A stretch of DNA of 15,904 bases from Larix sibirica (taxonomy: Eukaryota > Streptophyta > Pinopsida > Pinales > Pinaceae): NCBI GenBank assembly GCA_004151065.3, contig NWUY0304919330.1:1-15904 (forward strand), in the 5' to 3' direction. Shown one piece after another: positions 1 through 9,142 of this stretch. Below the pieces are notes generated by a model. The model worked only from the letters and a program-made list of their open reading frames with translations. It had not been told where the DNA came from and ran no database searches. Position 1 is the stretch's first letter. Every line of letters starts with the position of its first letter. Made by a program: the position numbers and the translations under genes.

Positions 1-661
1 AATAAGGTTTCAACTATTGTACAAATCAGTTGATAACAAGGTGAACTCACCATTTTGCTTTCAATTGTGGCTTCTTGATCTTCACATGCTTCTTCTTCAA
101 GCTCATTCTCTAGATATTCATTATGGTCCTCGGCCTCACTTTCTTTATCTTCACCTTCAAAAGTACCTTCCTCTTGAAGCATAGGGCTCGAGACAAAATT
201 TTTGATGAAAGATTCTTCATCAATGGCTTCTTCATGAGATCTCTCTAGGGGTTTATCTTTGTTAATATCTTTGTCTTCAAGTGATGGGATAGCAATGTTT
301 TCATCAAAGAGTCACCCAATATTCTCTGTGAAAAAAGGGATCACATTTCTCACAAAAAACCTTGATAAACTATGAGCAAACAAATTCCTTTCTTAGGAAG
401 CCCATCATACCATTTTTTTGTATCATTGTTCCACAGATCAAAAGACAACATGAACATCTTCATCTTAACATCTTCATAGACCACATTTTATTTTGAAATT
501 CCCTGCATGAATGATATAAGGTGCCAATCAACTAAATCCTCATGTCCATGAAATTTTGGGATGCACTTCTTCCAATCATCATTCTTCTAATTATCATCAT
601 GTAATTGATTAGGATATCTTGGGGTCCCCAAGAAATCCAATGGATCAAACCAATTGTCCAT
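1..661 (-). pseudogene. Ty3/gypsy gag polyprotein remnant, 3' part off the window
   Basis: I do not see an intact gene here, but the minus-strand translation matches the plant retrotransposon Gag family (Retrotrans_gag type). From 661 it reads MDNWFDPLDFLGTP, then KKCIPKFHGHEDLVDWH, then a stretch like YEDVKMKMFMLSFD, then KKWYDGLPKK. These follow the family's order of 'IPKF.G.ED', 'ED..M.LF..SL' and 'KWF.GLP'. After a frame change near 370-385 the protein continues as ENIG, a stop, LFDENIAIPSLEDKD, and then a long Glu/Asp-rich tail that stays open to the window edge. In-frame stops lie at 587-589 (TAG), 488-490 (TAA) and 312-314 (TGA, probably a former Trp codon). The middle of Gag, normally about 100 residues between the GLP motif and the acidic tail, is shortened, which suggests an internal deletion. 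Gag would package element RNA in cytoplasmic particles; this copy cannot. The primer site at 1013-1033 on the same strand supports the assignment. Confidence 0.75.
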
Positions 662-1012
662 CCATGCTTGATATAAAACGCCATATCATCTTTTTATTGA
701 TGCCAAAAATGCGTGGAGTTGCCAAGATGAGTTGTTCTTCACAACAGATGGATGTGCTCACCTTTACACCCAACAATGTCGTCAATGGTTGAGGGCTTTG
801 TCTTGAAGTGTACCTCTTTGTTGTATTTTCTTTAGTGGATTCGCCAGATAAGACATGCAAAGTTAGTCCTTAACAATAGTCTCATCAAAGTACAAAACAA
901 AAACTTTCATCAACCTCACTAAATGCCTTCTCACAAAATCTATCGTTCATATGCCAGGGATATTAGGCTTTGACCCAGCAACGTGCCCAAACTGTTATGC
1001 AACAATCTTCAA
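662..1012 (-). other. Leader between primer site and gag of the left gypsy element
   Basis: This stretch lies between the tRNA-like primer site and the recognisable gag on the minus strand, where the untranslated leader and the Gag N-terminus belong. A 71-codon open frame (645-860, minus) is present, but its sequence resembles no family I know and is out of frame with the gag motifs. A second primer-site-like string, GGGCACGTTGCTGGG, occurs on the minus strand at about 974-988. No other feature was seen. Confidence 0.4.
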
Positions 1013-1033
1013 GTGTCTCCGGCAAAAGCGCCA
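1013..1033 (-). other. Primer binding site, tRNA-Asp type (Athila/Tat-like gypsy)
   Basis: The minus strand reads TGGCGCTTTTGCCGGAGACA. The usual tRNA-Asp-type site of plant Athila/Tat gypsy elements is TGGCGCCGTTGCCGGGGA, so the match is good with a few changes. It starts minus-strand DNA synthesis from the tRNA 3' end. It sits upstream of the gag remnant on the same strand, as expected, and implies that the 5' LTR ends just above 1035 (the minus strand reads ...CAATAACA before the T run). Confidence 0.65.
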
Positions 1034-1203
1034 AAAAATGTTATTGCACAAATTAGCACCCTTCCAATTAGGTCACGAGGGTCGATGCTAAGATTGGCAA
1101 CTTTTCAAGAGATGCACCCAATGTCCCACAATGCACTCTCCTCTCTTTTTAGGCATGCTCCATGGAAACGGGAAGCTTCCCGAATGTGGATATAAATATT
1201 CCT

Positions 1204-1211
1204 GTTATATA
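1204..1211 (-). promoter_or_regulatory. TATA-like box in the putative LTR
   Basis: TATATAAC on the minus strand, about 170 bp upstream of the inferred LTR end. Position and sequence fit an LTR promoter; there is no other support. Confidence 0.25.
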
Positions 1212-1469
1212 TGCAACAGGGAAAACTCTATTTCTACAAGATTTTGCCTCTAGGTAAGTAGATCAATGCCTTAGTCGAGTCAATAAGTTATTCATAAAAT
1301 TCTCATTGACTAGGAAGGTTTAGGAGCAATGAAACTTAGTACTATTTGATTAAAAAGATGAATCAATTTTCTGTAATAAAAACTAGCACCTTAACTTGTG
1401 TAAAATCTTGAAATTAACCCATGGAAAAGTTACAAAAAGTACCTCTCGCTACTCACCAACCAATGAGGA

Positions 1470-1485
1470 CTCAATCCCCCCTAGG
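1470..1485. repeat. 16-bp direct repeat, copy 1 (polypurine on minus strand)
   Basis: CTCAATCCCCCCTAGG is identical to the copy at 1585-1600. On the minus strand it reads CCTAGGGGGGATTGAG, a purine-rich tract followed by TG, which is what a polypurine tract next to an LTR start looks like. Its real role is unknown. Confidence 0.6.
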
Positions 1486-1584
1486 GCACACTTTATTTGA
1501 CGGATATATGTTGAGGTTTGGGACTGTTTACACCTTCAGATCTGTTGCATCTTGCATATGATGGTGAATAACTTGGTTTGACAC

Positions 1585-1600
1585 CTCAATCCCCCCTAGG
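1585..1600. repeat. 16-bp direct repeat, copy 2
   Basis: Exact second copy of the 16-mer at 1470-1485, with a 115-bp offset. The sequences between and around the copies are not obviously alike, so this is a short conserved motif and not a recent tandem duplication. Confidence 0.6.
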
Positions 1601-2919
1601 TCAACCACCAAAACTTGGAGATGAATTAGGGACTCTTTCCAATCGTTAGGGTTTGATATTTTCTCAAAAATGAACCTGAAAAACACTTATACCAGATCTG
1701 AACTAGGGTTACAGCCAACCCTAAAGGTTGACGTCACCTTCTATAGGGCTAACGTCACCCTAGATTAGTCCTTACTTGAGCTGCAAAACAACTTTTTATG
1801 GAGTTTTTCATTTTTATGATTTTTTACATAATATAAACAAGTCAGAAAATTATAACATTAGTAACTATTCCAAAATTTTACAAGTAAATTCAATACTAAA
1901 CAAGTACAATGACAAAAATAAATATTTTTTGGATTTTTTAAAAATATTTAATTTTTAGGGTTTTTTTTTCTAATTTTTCCAATAATATAATACAAGGAAT
2001 TTTGTAAAATTGAGATTGGTGAAGATGAGGGAAATAGACTTAGGTCTTATTCCTCCAGGCACCGAGAAATCGAGGTCAATGTTTCTCCTAAGAATTGACA
2101 ATTCAATATTTAAAAGAACTAGGGCAAGGCTAGGAAACCCTACGTTGTGTTATCCTTTGACCTAGTTAGGGCAAAGAAGGATGCCAAGGCCCAAACAAGA
2201 GATACCCTACAAGAGGGATGTGTCACTAACAAGACTAGACTATTAAGCATAAAACCCTAAATTACTCCTACCTTGGATGCCTTCGACAGTGCAAGACAAG
2301 AGATTTAAAGATCTTACCACAATCGAGAATAAAAGGAGAAAATAAAAGCACCTCAAGAGTCCTTTCAGCTTAGAATATCCTTTAAAGATAGTAAAGAAAA
2401 TCTCAAACATCAACTTTGATCCTTGAAAACGCTAGAAATTGCCAAGAAAGGAGGTGTGCACCACTTATTTGCTCATGTACACAAGAAGAAATAAAAATTC
2501 AGTCATATTTGACCTCGTGATCTTGATTACAGATGAGGGGGAGATCTCTTATTTTATAAGAAAAAATGCTAACTTTATCCCTCCTCTAGGCTGACCTACC
2601 TAATTTGTCTTTAAAATGACATTTAGTGATTTTTTAGGTTTGTCACGCACAATCCGGGGACTAAACCTCATAAAAGATAAAATAATGATAAAAATGATGA
2701 AATGCTTCATAATGAAGGGTTGATCTTGGAAGGAGGACGTCGTGCCCCACCTAACCCCAACATGTGTCTTTTTCTCTCAACGTCCTCTTTAGGTTGGTAC
2801 TACCTCTAGAAGCTTGCTTTCAAGGTGGACGATTTGCTCTTTTTGACCAAGTTGAACAAGAGCGAGGAGTAACATAACAAAATAAGGTCCAAGGGGGTAT
2901 GAATGAGGTGTTCTAGAGC
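1601..2919. other. Repeat-like non-coding DNA without a recognisable gene
   Basis: No coding family is visible. 1729-1760 carries a TGACGTCA palindrome and a second ACGTCAC. 1776-1990 is very AT-rich with T runs; the 60-codon plus-strand frame there is low-complexity and not credible. 2000-2560 has mixed composition, rich in short phrases such as ACCCTA that are common in degraded LTRs, but I could match neither ends nor a primer site. 2640-2919 resembles LTR or leader DNA with several GTCC and CCCC clusters. Probably old retrotransposon sequence. Confidence 0.35.
1729..1736. promoter_or_regulatory. TGACGTCA palindrome (bZIP-type site)
   Basis: A perfect 8-bp palindrome of the kind bound by TGA/CREB-type bZIP proteins. 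A related AACGTCAC lies 20 bp further on at 1751-1758. Both are in repeat-like DNA, so they may be remnants of an LTR enhancer or chance. Confidence 0.25.
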
Positions 2920-3287
2920 GGGTGTAACAACCCTTGCAAGCGCAATCACCTCTACAAAGCATAAAACCATAAGTGTGGCTAGGGGCTTCTAAGCCATGTG
3001 TTCTAATGGATTCATCTCAAAGTGCATCGGATATCCACCCTGGGCATAAATGACCGACATGATGAGGAATTACTCCCCATTAAGGGGTAGTCAACTGTGC
3101 CAAAAGATCAACACTCCTTGAAATGAGGACCAAGAGGACCTGCCATGACCACGAACAAGGGTCTTGAGTCTCGCTAGACCAACACTTTTACATAAAGAAA
3201 TCCCCAACTTAGCCTGTTACAATGGAAAAAAGGCCCCCTATTTGGCACATCTGGTAGGGCGTGCTGTAGAGAATCTAGGGTGTAACA
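2920..3287 (-). mobile_element. Putative gypsy LTR fragment abutting the copia protease
   Basis: At 3287 the minus strand begins TGTTACACCC, a typical LTR-style start, exactly where the copia translation stops resembling its family (after ...GNVKISFGG). The same TGTTACACCC recurs on the minus strand at 2929-2920. The frame does stay open across 3287 (the residues read LDSLQHALPDVP), but these no longer fit the copia consensus. I infer that another LTR element inserted here. Its far end, primer site and target duplication were not found. The plus-strand open frame at 3164-3367 is a shadow. Confidence 0.35.
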
Positions 3288-4319
3288 CCCTCCAAAGGAA
3301 ATCTTTACATTTCCTTTTCCAACAACTGTGCACTTTTCCCCAACACCAAATATCATTGCATCTTTAGAGAAATTGACAATGTATTCCATGGACCAGTCTT
3401 GTCTGTTGGTGAAATGATGTGATGTATCTGAGTCGATATACCAAGTAGATGACATGTGGTTATATGTTGGTTGCTTGGCCATGAATGCATAGAAAACCAA
3501 CTTCTCCTTTTCTATGTTCTATTGCATGAACCTTTTGTTGAGGTCCTCCTTGGTTGGCTTTTTGTTCAACCAACCTCTTTCTATTTATCTTCTTCAGATA
3601 GCCTGCTTTTCCACAGTAGTGACAAGTAATGTTCTTTTGACTCCTTTTGGCATATTCTCCACTGCCTTGACCTTTCTTCTTGGCCAATTACCTTTACCCT
3701 TGAAATTGGTAGCAAGGGCCTATTTCGAACCCTCCATGTCATTGTTGCTACCAAACCTTTTCTTCCATCTATCTTGTTGTAAGAGCTTATTGCAAAGCTT
3801 ATCAAACTTTAGGTCAACACCTGTAGAGGAGATGTTCAGGGTCTCAATAAAGTGTTCATAATCGCATGGTAAGCTTTTTCAGCCTAATTACCACCATGTC
3901 TTCTTCTTCCATCCTGTGGTCAATGGCATCTAATTGTTCTTGGACATCCTTGATCTCGAGTAAGTACTTGTGTAATGAGGAATTCTCTTCCATCATAATC
4001 GAGAACAACATGTTCTTTAGGAAGAAAACTATGCTCTTGCCCAAAGGCTCATGCAGATCTTTCGAATGCTTCCAAGTTGTTGCAGAAGTCTTCCTTATCT
4101 AGATTTCAAGAAACATTGCGTCTGTCATCGACATCTTAAGCAACAATACTGCTTTTCTATCTTGCTCATCAAACTTGTCTCAATCTCTACCCGCGACTAT
4201 TGGGAAAATATCTTTGCCTAGGACAATATCATCCAAGCAACTGTACTAAAAATGGTCAATATACGTTGCTTCCTTGTATTGTAGTTCTTGTCATTGAACC
4301 TTTGGCTGGTTTCCTTCAT
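3288..4319 (-). pseudogene. Ty1/copia gag-protease remnant
   Basis: The minus strand starts at 4319 with MKETSQRFNDKNYNTRKQRI, which resembles the 'F.G.NY..W' start of copia Gag. A UBN2-type Gag segment follows (about 4044-3859: NMLFSIMMEENSS, IKDVQEQLDAIDHRMEEED). Then comes a degraded zinc knuckle near 3624-3583: CHYCGKAGYLKKIN has the first two Cys, but the His and last Cys are replaced by Tyr and Asn. The protease start follows near 3440 (STWYIDSDTSHHFTN), where copia has WYLDSGAS; the catalytic D-S-G reads D-S-D. Several frameshifts and stops separate these pieces, including two stops in the first 45 codons. Most of protease and all of integrase, reverse transcriptase and RNase H are missing, because the element is cut at about 3288. 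In a living element this region makes the particle coat and the maturation protease; this copy is dead. Plus-strand frames at 3514-3861 and 3866-4102 are shadows. Confidence 0.85.
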
Positions 4320-4454
4320 GATGTTGGGTAAATATTGCATAGATATAAGTCACAAATGTAGGAAAATATACTGAAACAGAGTAAAATGCTGAAAAATATC
4401 TGTAAGAGCACCTAGATATTGGCTCTATACCCCTATAACAGCCACGTATTGCTG

Positions 4455-4555
4455 ATAAACATAGATTTTTTATAAATCTACTCACTAACAACCCATAAAC
4501 ACAGTTTTTTGACAAATCTGCTCAAAATCAGCTCAATAAACCATAGATCTGCTCT
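4455..4555. repeat. Degenerate tandem repeat, about 40-bp unit, 2.5 copies
   Basis: Units begin with ATAAAC at 4455, 4495 and 4536. The first two share the pattern ATAAACAyAG, a T run, then AAATCTrCTCA. The third keeps ATAAACCATAGATCTGCTC but lacks the middle. It lies in the copia leader. Confidence 0.55.
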
Positions 4556-4968
4556 CCAATAGCTAAAAAAAATTGATATGCTAAAAAACAACACTATAAA
4601 AGTTAATTTCTCCATGGATCTGTCGAAAAATAATAAATCAAAAGATGAAACGTCCAAATCTGTAAATCTAGGCAATAATTCAATCAAGAACGGAGCTAAT
4701 CTACTCCCAAATCATCTAAAATGGACAAAAACTAGGGAAATTTCATTGATCTACTATCAAATTGGCTGTATAGGTATAAATATTTGCCAAAAAATGTTGT
4801 GTGTTTTCTATACAATCCCATACAAATATGTACAATTGTATGGCTCCAGAATTGTACAGACTAACTGTTGTACAGATTCAATCTTCTTTTGTAAAAGTTT
4901 GATTTGCATACCCATACCTTATCATACGACCAACTTGGAAAATAAAAGGCGGTTGGCAGATGCCATAC

Positions 4969-4993
4969 AATCATACGAGTAATCTGTATGATT
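4969..4993. repeat. Perfect inverted repeat, 8-bp stem and 9-nt loop
   Basis: AATCATAC (4969-4976) pairs exactly with GTATGATT (4986-4993), and a T-rich run follows. It could fold in the element's leader RNA, though the stem is short and AT-rich. I do not call it a terminator. Confidence 0.4.
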
Positions 4994-5106
4994 TTTATTT
5001 TTTTTATTCTTATGGTTGAAACCATGATCTATAGGTTCCAAAAAAAATTTCTTTGTTTCGAAACTAAAGAAATGAAATAGTACCTGATTTCTACGAAACC
5101 CTTTCA

Positions 5107-5124
5107 GCTCAAGCTTTGACACCA
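5107..5124 (-). other. Primer binding site, initiator tRNA-Met type (copia)
   Basis: The minus strand reads TGGTGTCAAAGCTTGAGC. The copia consensus complementary to initiator tRNA-Met begins TGGTATCAGAGC, so two of the first twelve positions differ. It lies upstream of the copia gag on the same strand. The 5' LTR should end about five bases further, at ...ATTTCCA (5130 upward). Confidence 0.65.
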
Positions 5125-5129
5125 TATCA

Positions 5130-5600
5130 TGGAAATCAAACACACAAAGAAACCAAGACTAACTTGGAAGAGTTATCCGTATTGATTTGTGTAAATGGGA
5201 AAGCGAAAACTTTCTTATCAAAGGTTACAATGAGGTTGCTCGTCAATCCACTTTATGAATATGGGATAAATAAAAAAAAACAAAATAAAGAGAAATAAAG
5301 CATAACAACACAAAATAACATAAGGTTTGAAGTGACTTTATTAATGCCCAAGTCTAATATCTAATTGCCCATTATGAATTAAGTTTTACTTTAACACTTA
5401 TTGTTGCTAAGATCCTTTTAATGGTGATTTTAATCAGTGATTTCTTTGCCCCTCATGCCAAGTTCTTTCACAATACCTTGCAAAATTAACCATATAATGT
5501 TGGAGTGTGATGGGAAAATGTGGGTGACATTCTCTATTAGTTTCATTCATACCATTTATTTATCGCAGAGGACTAATAGAAATTGTATTTATATTTTATT
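5130..5600 (-). mobile_element. Probable copia 5' LTR, outer boundary not resolved
   Basis: The LTR must begin at about 5130 on the minus strand, next to the primer site. Candidate outer ends are TGTTATTTTGTGTTGTTATG starting at about 5321, or TGGGCATTAATAAAG starting at about 5350; neither can be confirmed because the partner LTR is not in the window. The true LTR may thus be only 190-220 bp, and the rest up to the exon at 5605 may be host intron. Sequence is AT-rich with A runs at 5269-5280. Confidence 0.35.
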
Positions 5601-5604
5601 GCAG
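5594..5604 (+). promoter_or_regulatory. Candidate 3' splice site
   Basis: TTTTATTGCAG follows a T-rich stretch and directly precedes the 66-codon open exon in phase 0. It is the main evidence that the exon is genuine. Confidence 0.45.
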
Positions 5605-5805
5605 GCATTGTGCAAGTATGCAAATGGAACTAATCCTGTGACAGGTATGAGCACAAGGAAGAGTTTGGGATGTGGAAATAGTCGCCGCAATGCATATGGG
5701 ACACCATCTGCCCCACTGTTGAGTACGCCACCCGAAAAATTACTTGACAAAGATGGGTTTTGTGATTCCAGTACAGGTCTGTGTGATGCCACGTCTACTA
5801 AATGA
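5605..5805 (+). CDS. Possible terminal exon of a host gene, protein not recognised
   Basis: A T-rich tract ending TTTTATTGCAG (to 5604) looks like a good plant 3' splice site. From the next base the frame runs 66 codons (ALCKYANGTNPVTG... to ...GLCDATSTK) to a TGA at 5803-5805. The composition is balanced, and richer in Gly, Ser, Pro and Cys than the AT-driven frames around it. The segment SAPLLSTPPEKLL looks like a disordered tail with a possible proline-directed phosphorylation site (TPP). I know no family with this sequence. No matching upstream exon was found; a second AG at about 5569 could be an alternative acceptor. If real, the gene lies to the left and the copia and gypsy insertions sit antisense in its intron. 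It could also be a gene fragment or a relic. Confidence 0.4.
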   Translation, partial: ALCKYANGTNPVTGMSTRKSLGCGNSRRNAYGTPSAPLLSTPPEKLLDKDGFCDSSTGLCDATSTK

Positions 5806-8800
5806 AAAAGCTTTGAATGCCTTCTTTTCTTTATATGTATTGTCACTATGCCAAAAGTAAAAATACTGGGGTTGTAAAATATGTTTCAGAAACCTAGTAA
5901 GAGATTTTGTTTAATATTGTTGAAGAGATTATAATGCAATATTTTGAAAGATGCATATCATATTCCAAAGGAAAAATGAATCATAATTTGTAATAATATT
6001 TTTGAGCTAGTAATTTAATGTGTAAATCTATTTCATGTTTCTAAAAGAAATTTCCGTTTTATGAAATAAAGATGCAAATTAATTATAGTAACAACCTCAA
6101 GATCAAAAGTAGTCAATGGGACAGTCTAAAAGAGAGAATTTTATTGGGAAGGACTGGTTAGATGCATACAATCCAGAATCACTTATGCACATGACAAGTA
6201 GAATGCAATAAAGTACAGTAATATAGCAGGGATGGTCTAAGAGTGTAATAATGCACATGCAGTAGATTTGCCAAAGCAAGTAAAAGTGCATAAGCAATGG
6301 AAAGGCACAGTATCTCTTACAGTTATATCCTTTGACCAAAAATATGGAAACTTGAATACAAATAGTGACGATATAACAAAACCAGACAATATACTTGCAC
6401 TTATGTATGGTAAGACTATTTTTTTTCCTTATTTTTCCTTACTTTTGAGATACGTGGAATCGAGATTGCAATATATAAAAGATAAGAATTTACTCAACAA
6501 TAATGGGGGCCGACTGTTTTGGCATTTTGTTAACTACCCTCATGAGTTGAACAACAAATATACTGTATCCCTTCATCTTTCAGGTTGTCCCTTGAACTTT
6601 GGTTTTATCTACCTATCTCTACTTCCAGCCTTGTTGATATACTCAAAATGTTCATCGCACTGGAAATAAATAAATTATATGAATCCTAACCAGACCAAAA
6701 CTAACTAATTAGATGTGAATGCCAGTATACGGTATAGTACAATGAGTGTCTAAATCCTATATATACATTTTCAGTCTTCCTATGCACATCAAAATTAGAG
6801 TGACAAAATCATACTTCAGTACTGTGTGCTTTAACATTTCATATTTGGAATTATACAGGCAGATCCAAAAATGTATTAAATTAAAGTTACAATGAGCCAT
6901 AAACCGCAATCTAATGTGGAAATGATGTTGGAGAAGACGAAAAATAAAGTATATCCCTCGATTTTCACCAATTTCAAAACAGATGCAATAAAAGCAGACA
7001 TAAAAATGTAATAAAAACGAGCGTAAAAGTTGCATGTGTGTTACATAACCCTTATCGCTCCAAGAAATTAAAGCCAAAGGCACTGCTTGCTTGCGATAAA
7101 GAAGGGAATATTTTTACTTAATTATTTGCGTTGATAAACATAATAATTTAGAAAATTCTTTGATTAGTGAAATTTGTGTCTTATTAGATAACAATTAAAC
7201 TATTTTAACACACTAGAATGCACATACTTGTTCAATTGCACTCGTATGAATCCTTAATTTTCTTTTAGGTTTACAACTATTTTTATCTTAAAAATAATGC
7301 AGTGGTCAGATAACCAAATGTAGTCATTACTGTAACATAAATGCATAATGAATAGCAATAAGAATAAATAGGCAAGATACAATGGAAGCACCTACATACC
7401 CATCCATGCATTGCATCTATGAATTTGAGTAATGGAGGAAGACTTCTCCAAGAAATACTAGAATGTAGCTGATTTGTATTGACAAAATGATAGAGATGCA
7501 TAAGAGATGGGAAAACACCTATGGATATAGAGATGAAAACCCTAATAAAGCTCTATCTAATGATGTAAGTTACTAAATAAGTCATTAAACCCTTATTACA
7601 CTAAATTGACCCTCTTACAAATATGACACTATTACAAAAACAAGAGCTTATAAGAAAAATGGTTCATGTATAGTATAATGGATGTTGTGGTTAGGTTTGC
7701 TATTTGGAAAAATCATATTTTTGAAGGGTCCCATTTTACACTACTATTTAAGTCATGCATCACTTTAGTGTTTTACTTTGAACACGTGATTGTTTCTAAT
7801 ATTTTCACATTTGTTTTCTTTTGCTAGTTTTTATTCATTTATTATTTGGTTAATTGGAATAACATGGCTTCTCTTATTGACATATTAAAGTATTTAGATG
7901 TGCTATATGAGTATTAATTAGTAATCAATGCAATGTTTATTTTTTCAAACAATTCAACTTTTAACTTATCAAGCTATTTGGAAATCAAATCATGTTTATA
8001 TAAAATAATAACATTTATCTTGGGCCATATTCCGTTGATTTATTGTTGCCACATTTATATTAGCAACAACCATAGATTAGTGTAACATGGCAACATTGAA
8101 AAAAGTATATAAACATTCCCATGGTAGAAAGTTTAGAGAAAAAAAACAAATTTTCATAGCAATTAGAGAGTGGTTACAAGAAAAAACAATGGAATAAAAA
8201 TCATTTGTAAAAACACATGGAGAGCTTTCTTCAATTTTCTAAAAATCTCCAATATAAGCACACTATATAAAACATGATATAAATTCTAGATGTTGAAAAG
8301 ATAAGTAAATGATTGAAAACATTAACTTTTAAATGTAAATTCATGGTATTGCCAACAATAGCCATTGTTCCCTATAAAATGAGATGTATCAAATATTCCC
8401 TAAAACTTGAGGGATGCACAAAGATGCCTGATCATGAATTTGAAGAAAATATGAAGAAAACTATAATATATTTGTGAGATGTTTTATATTTAGGCAAAAA
8501 ATATAACGTTAGGTAGAACTCTAATCATAAATCAGGTCACATTTTTATTTTTAATGAATATGTGGCCAAATTGATGAAATTTCATTAAAAAAACATTGAT
8601 CCAATGCCCACCTGTTTTTGTAAAAACTCTCCTTAGTTTGCAGCCCTGAGATTAGGTCAAAGAGAATCAATCAAAGGTTCCTAGTCTTTTGTAGACTTCT
8701 TAGTTTCGAAGTGGCAATAGTACGACTTGATTGGTATGTTATGCTTGCCTGCTTTATTTTCCCCTACAAGCTTCTTTGTTAATTATATTGCCACAAACAC

Positions 8801-8850
8801 TCCTATTATGAAGCTCTTTAATGTGATTGCTCTTCCATTCATCCCATGGT
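5806..8850. other. AT-rich non-coding stretch; possible 3' UTR at its start
   Basis: If the exon at 5605-5805 is real, its 3' UTR begins here; an AATAAA lies at 6065-6070, about 260 bp after the stop. The rest is AT-rich. Frames such as 6268-6669 (plus), 6757-7083 (minus) and 7283-7501 (minus) are short, rich in Ile, Tyr, Phe and Cys, and match nothing I recognise. No primer site, LTR ends or domain motif was found. 8695-8848 (minus) has one 50-codon frame with a single stop, which is not enough to call. Confidence 0.4.
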
Positions 8851-9142
8851 TTTCATAGACAAAGATGTGATTTAAATGGTTTGAAATTTTTTTAGTACTC
8901 TTATTCAATAACATGTCCCTTTGCAAATGCCATTCCATTGATTATTTCCATCTTTATATTTTTACAGTTTGCAAGTGAAATGCTTCTATTTGAACGAATA
9001 GTCTTCATAGACATATCTGTTAAATAGTTTGAGAATTTCTTACTACTCTTCCTTACTTAGTAACATATCCCTTTGTAAATGTTATCCCATTCATGATTTC
9101 CATCTCCATATTTTTACAATTCGCAAGTGAGACACTTCCATT
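8851..9142. repeat. Diverged tandem duplication, about 140-bp unit, two copies
   Basis: Copy 1 is about 8851-8991 and copy 2 about 9002-9142. Both start with TCATAGACA. Shared blocks follow in the same order: a TTTGA block, ACTCTT, TAACATrTCCCTTTG, AAATG, CATTsATGATT or its variant, TTCCATCTyyATATTTTTACA, then GCAAGTGA and CTTCyATTT. The copies differ by many substitutions and small indels, so the duplication is old. It lies just downstream (minus strand) of the Penelope-like endonuclease remnant and may be part of that element's 3' region. Confidence 0.75.

Larger units (their letters stand above)
1036..1600 (-). mobile_element. Probable 5' LTR of the left gypsy element (outer end not found)
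   Basis: This stretch lies immediately upstream (minus strand) of the primer site, where the 5' LTR must be. It ends in ACA next to the primer-site T run. A minus-strand TATA-like string, TATATAAC (1204-1211), about 170 bp from the LTR end, would fit a U3/R boundary. The outer TG end was not located, and no second LTR copy is in the window for comparison, so the right boundary is arbitrary. Plus-strand open frames here (983-1195) do not look like real genes. Confidence 0.35.
4320..5106 (-). other. Long untranslated leader of the copia element
   Basis: About 790 bp lie between the primer site and the first Gag residues, which is long for a copia leader. The region is AT-rich and contains a degenerate 40-bp tandem repeat (4455-4555), many short ATACAA/TTGTACAG phrases between about 4790 and 4880, and a small perfect hairpin at 4969-4993. 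Open frames on both strands (for example 4578-4982 plus) are AT-rich and resemble nothing known. The length may include an old insertion. Confidence 0.45.

Noticed and set aside
1776-1958. 60-codon plus-strand open frame
   Set aside because: Low-complexity Asn, Lys, Phe and Ile composition driven by AT-rich DNA; no family resemblance.
4578-4982. 134-codon plus-strand open frame
   Set aside because: It lies in the copia leader, antisense to the element, with AT-driven composition and no motif.
4969-5010. Hairpin plus T run resembling a bacterial terminator
   Set aside because: The window is plant nuclear DNA and the 8-bp stem is AT-rich; kept only as an inverted repeat.
6268-6669. 133-codon plus-strand open frame
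   Set aside because: It is long for this AT-rich region, but it has no recognisable motif and no convincing splice or start context; an exon cannot be excluded.
7283-7501. 72-codon minus-strand frame rich in Cys, Tyr and Leu
   Set aside because: Composition fits chance translation and no family pattern is seen.
8044-8095. TGTTGCCA and TGGCAACA inverted repeat
   Set aside because: 8-bp arms with a 36-bp loop and no target duplication; expected by chance, not a MITE.
8695-8848. Minus-strand frame of about 50 codons with one stop (contains GRAITLKSFIIGVFVAI)
   Set aside because: It looks coding-like but is too short, matches nothing I know, and is not clearly linked to the neighbouring Penelope-like frame.
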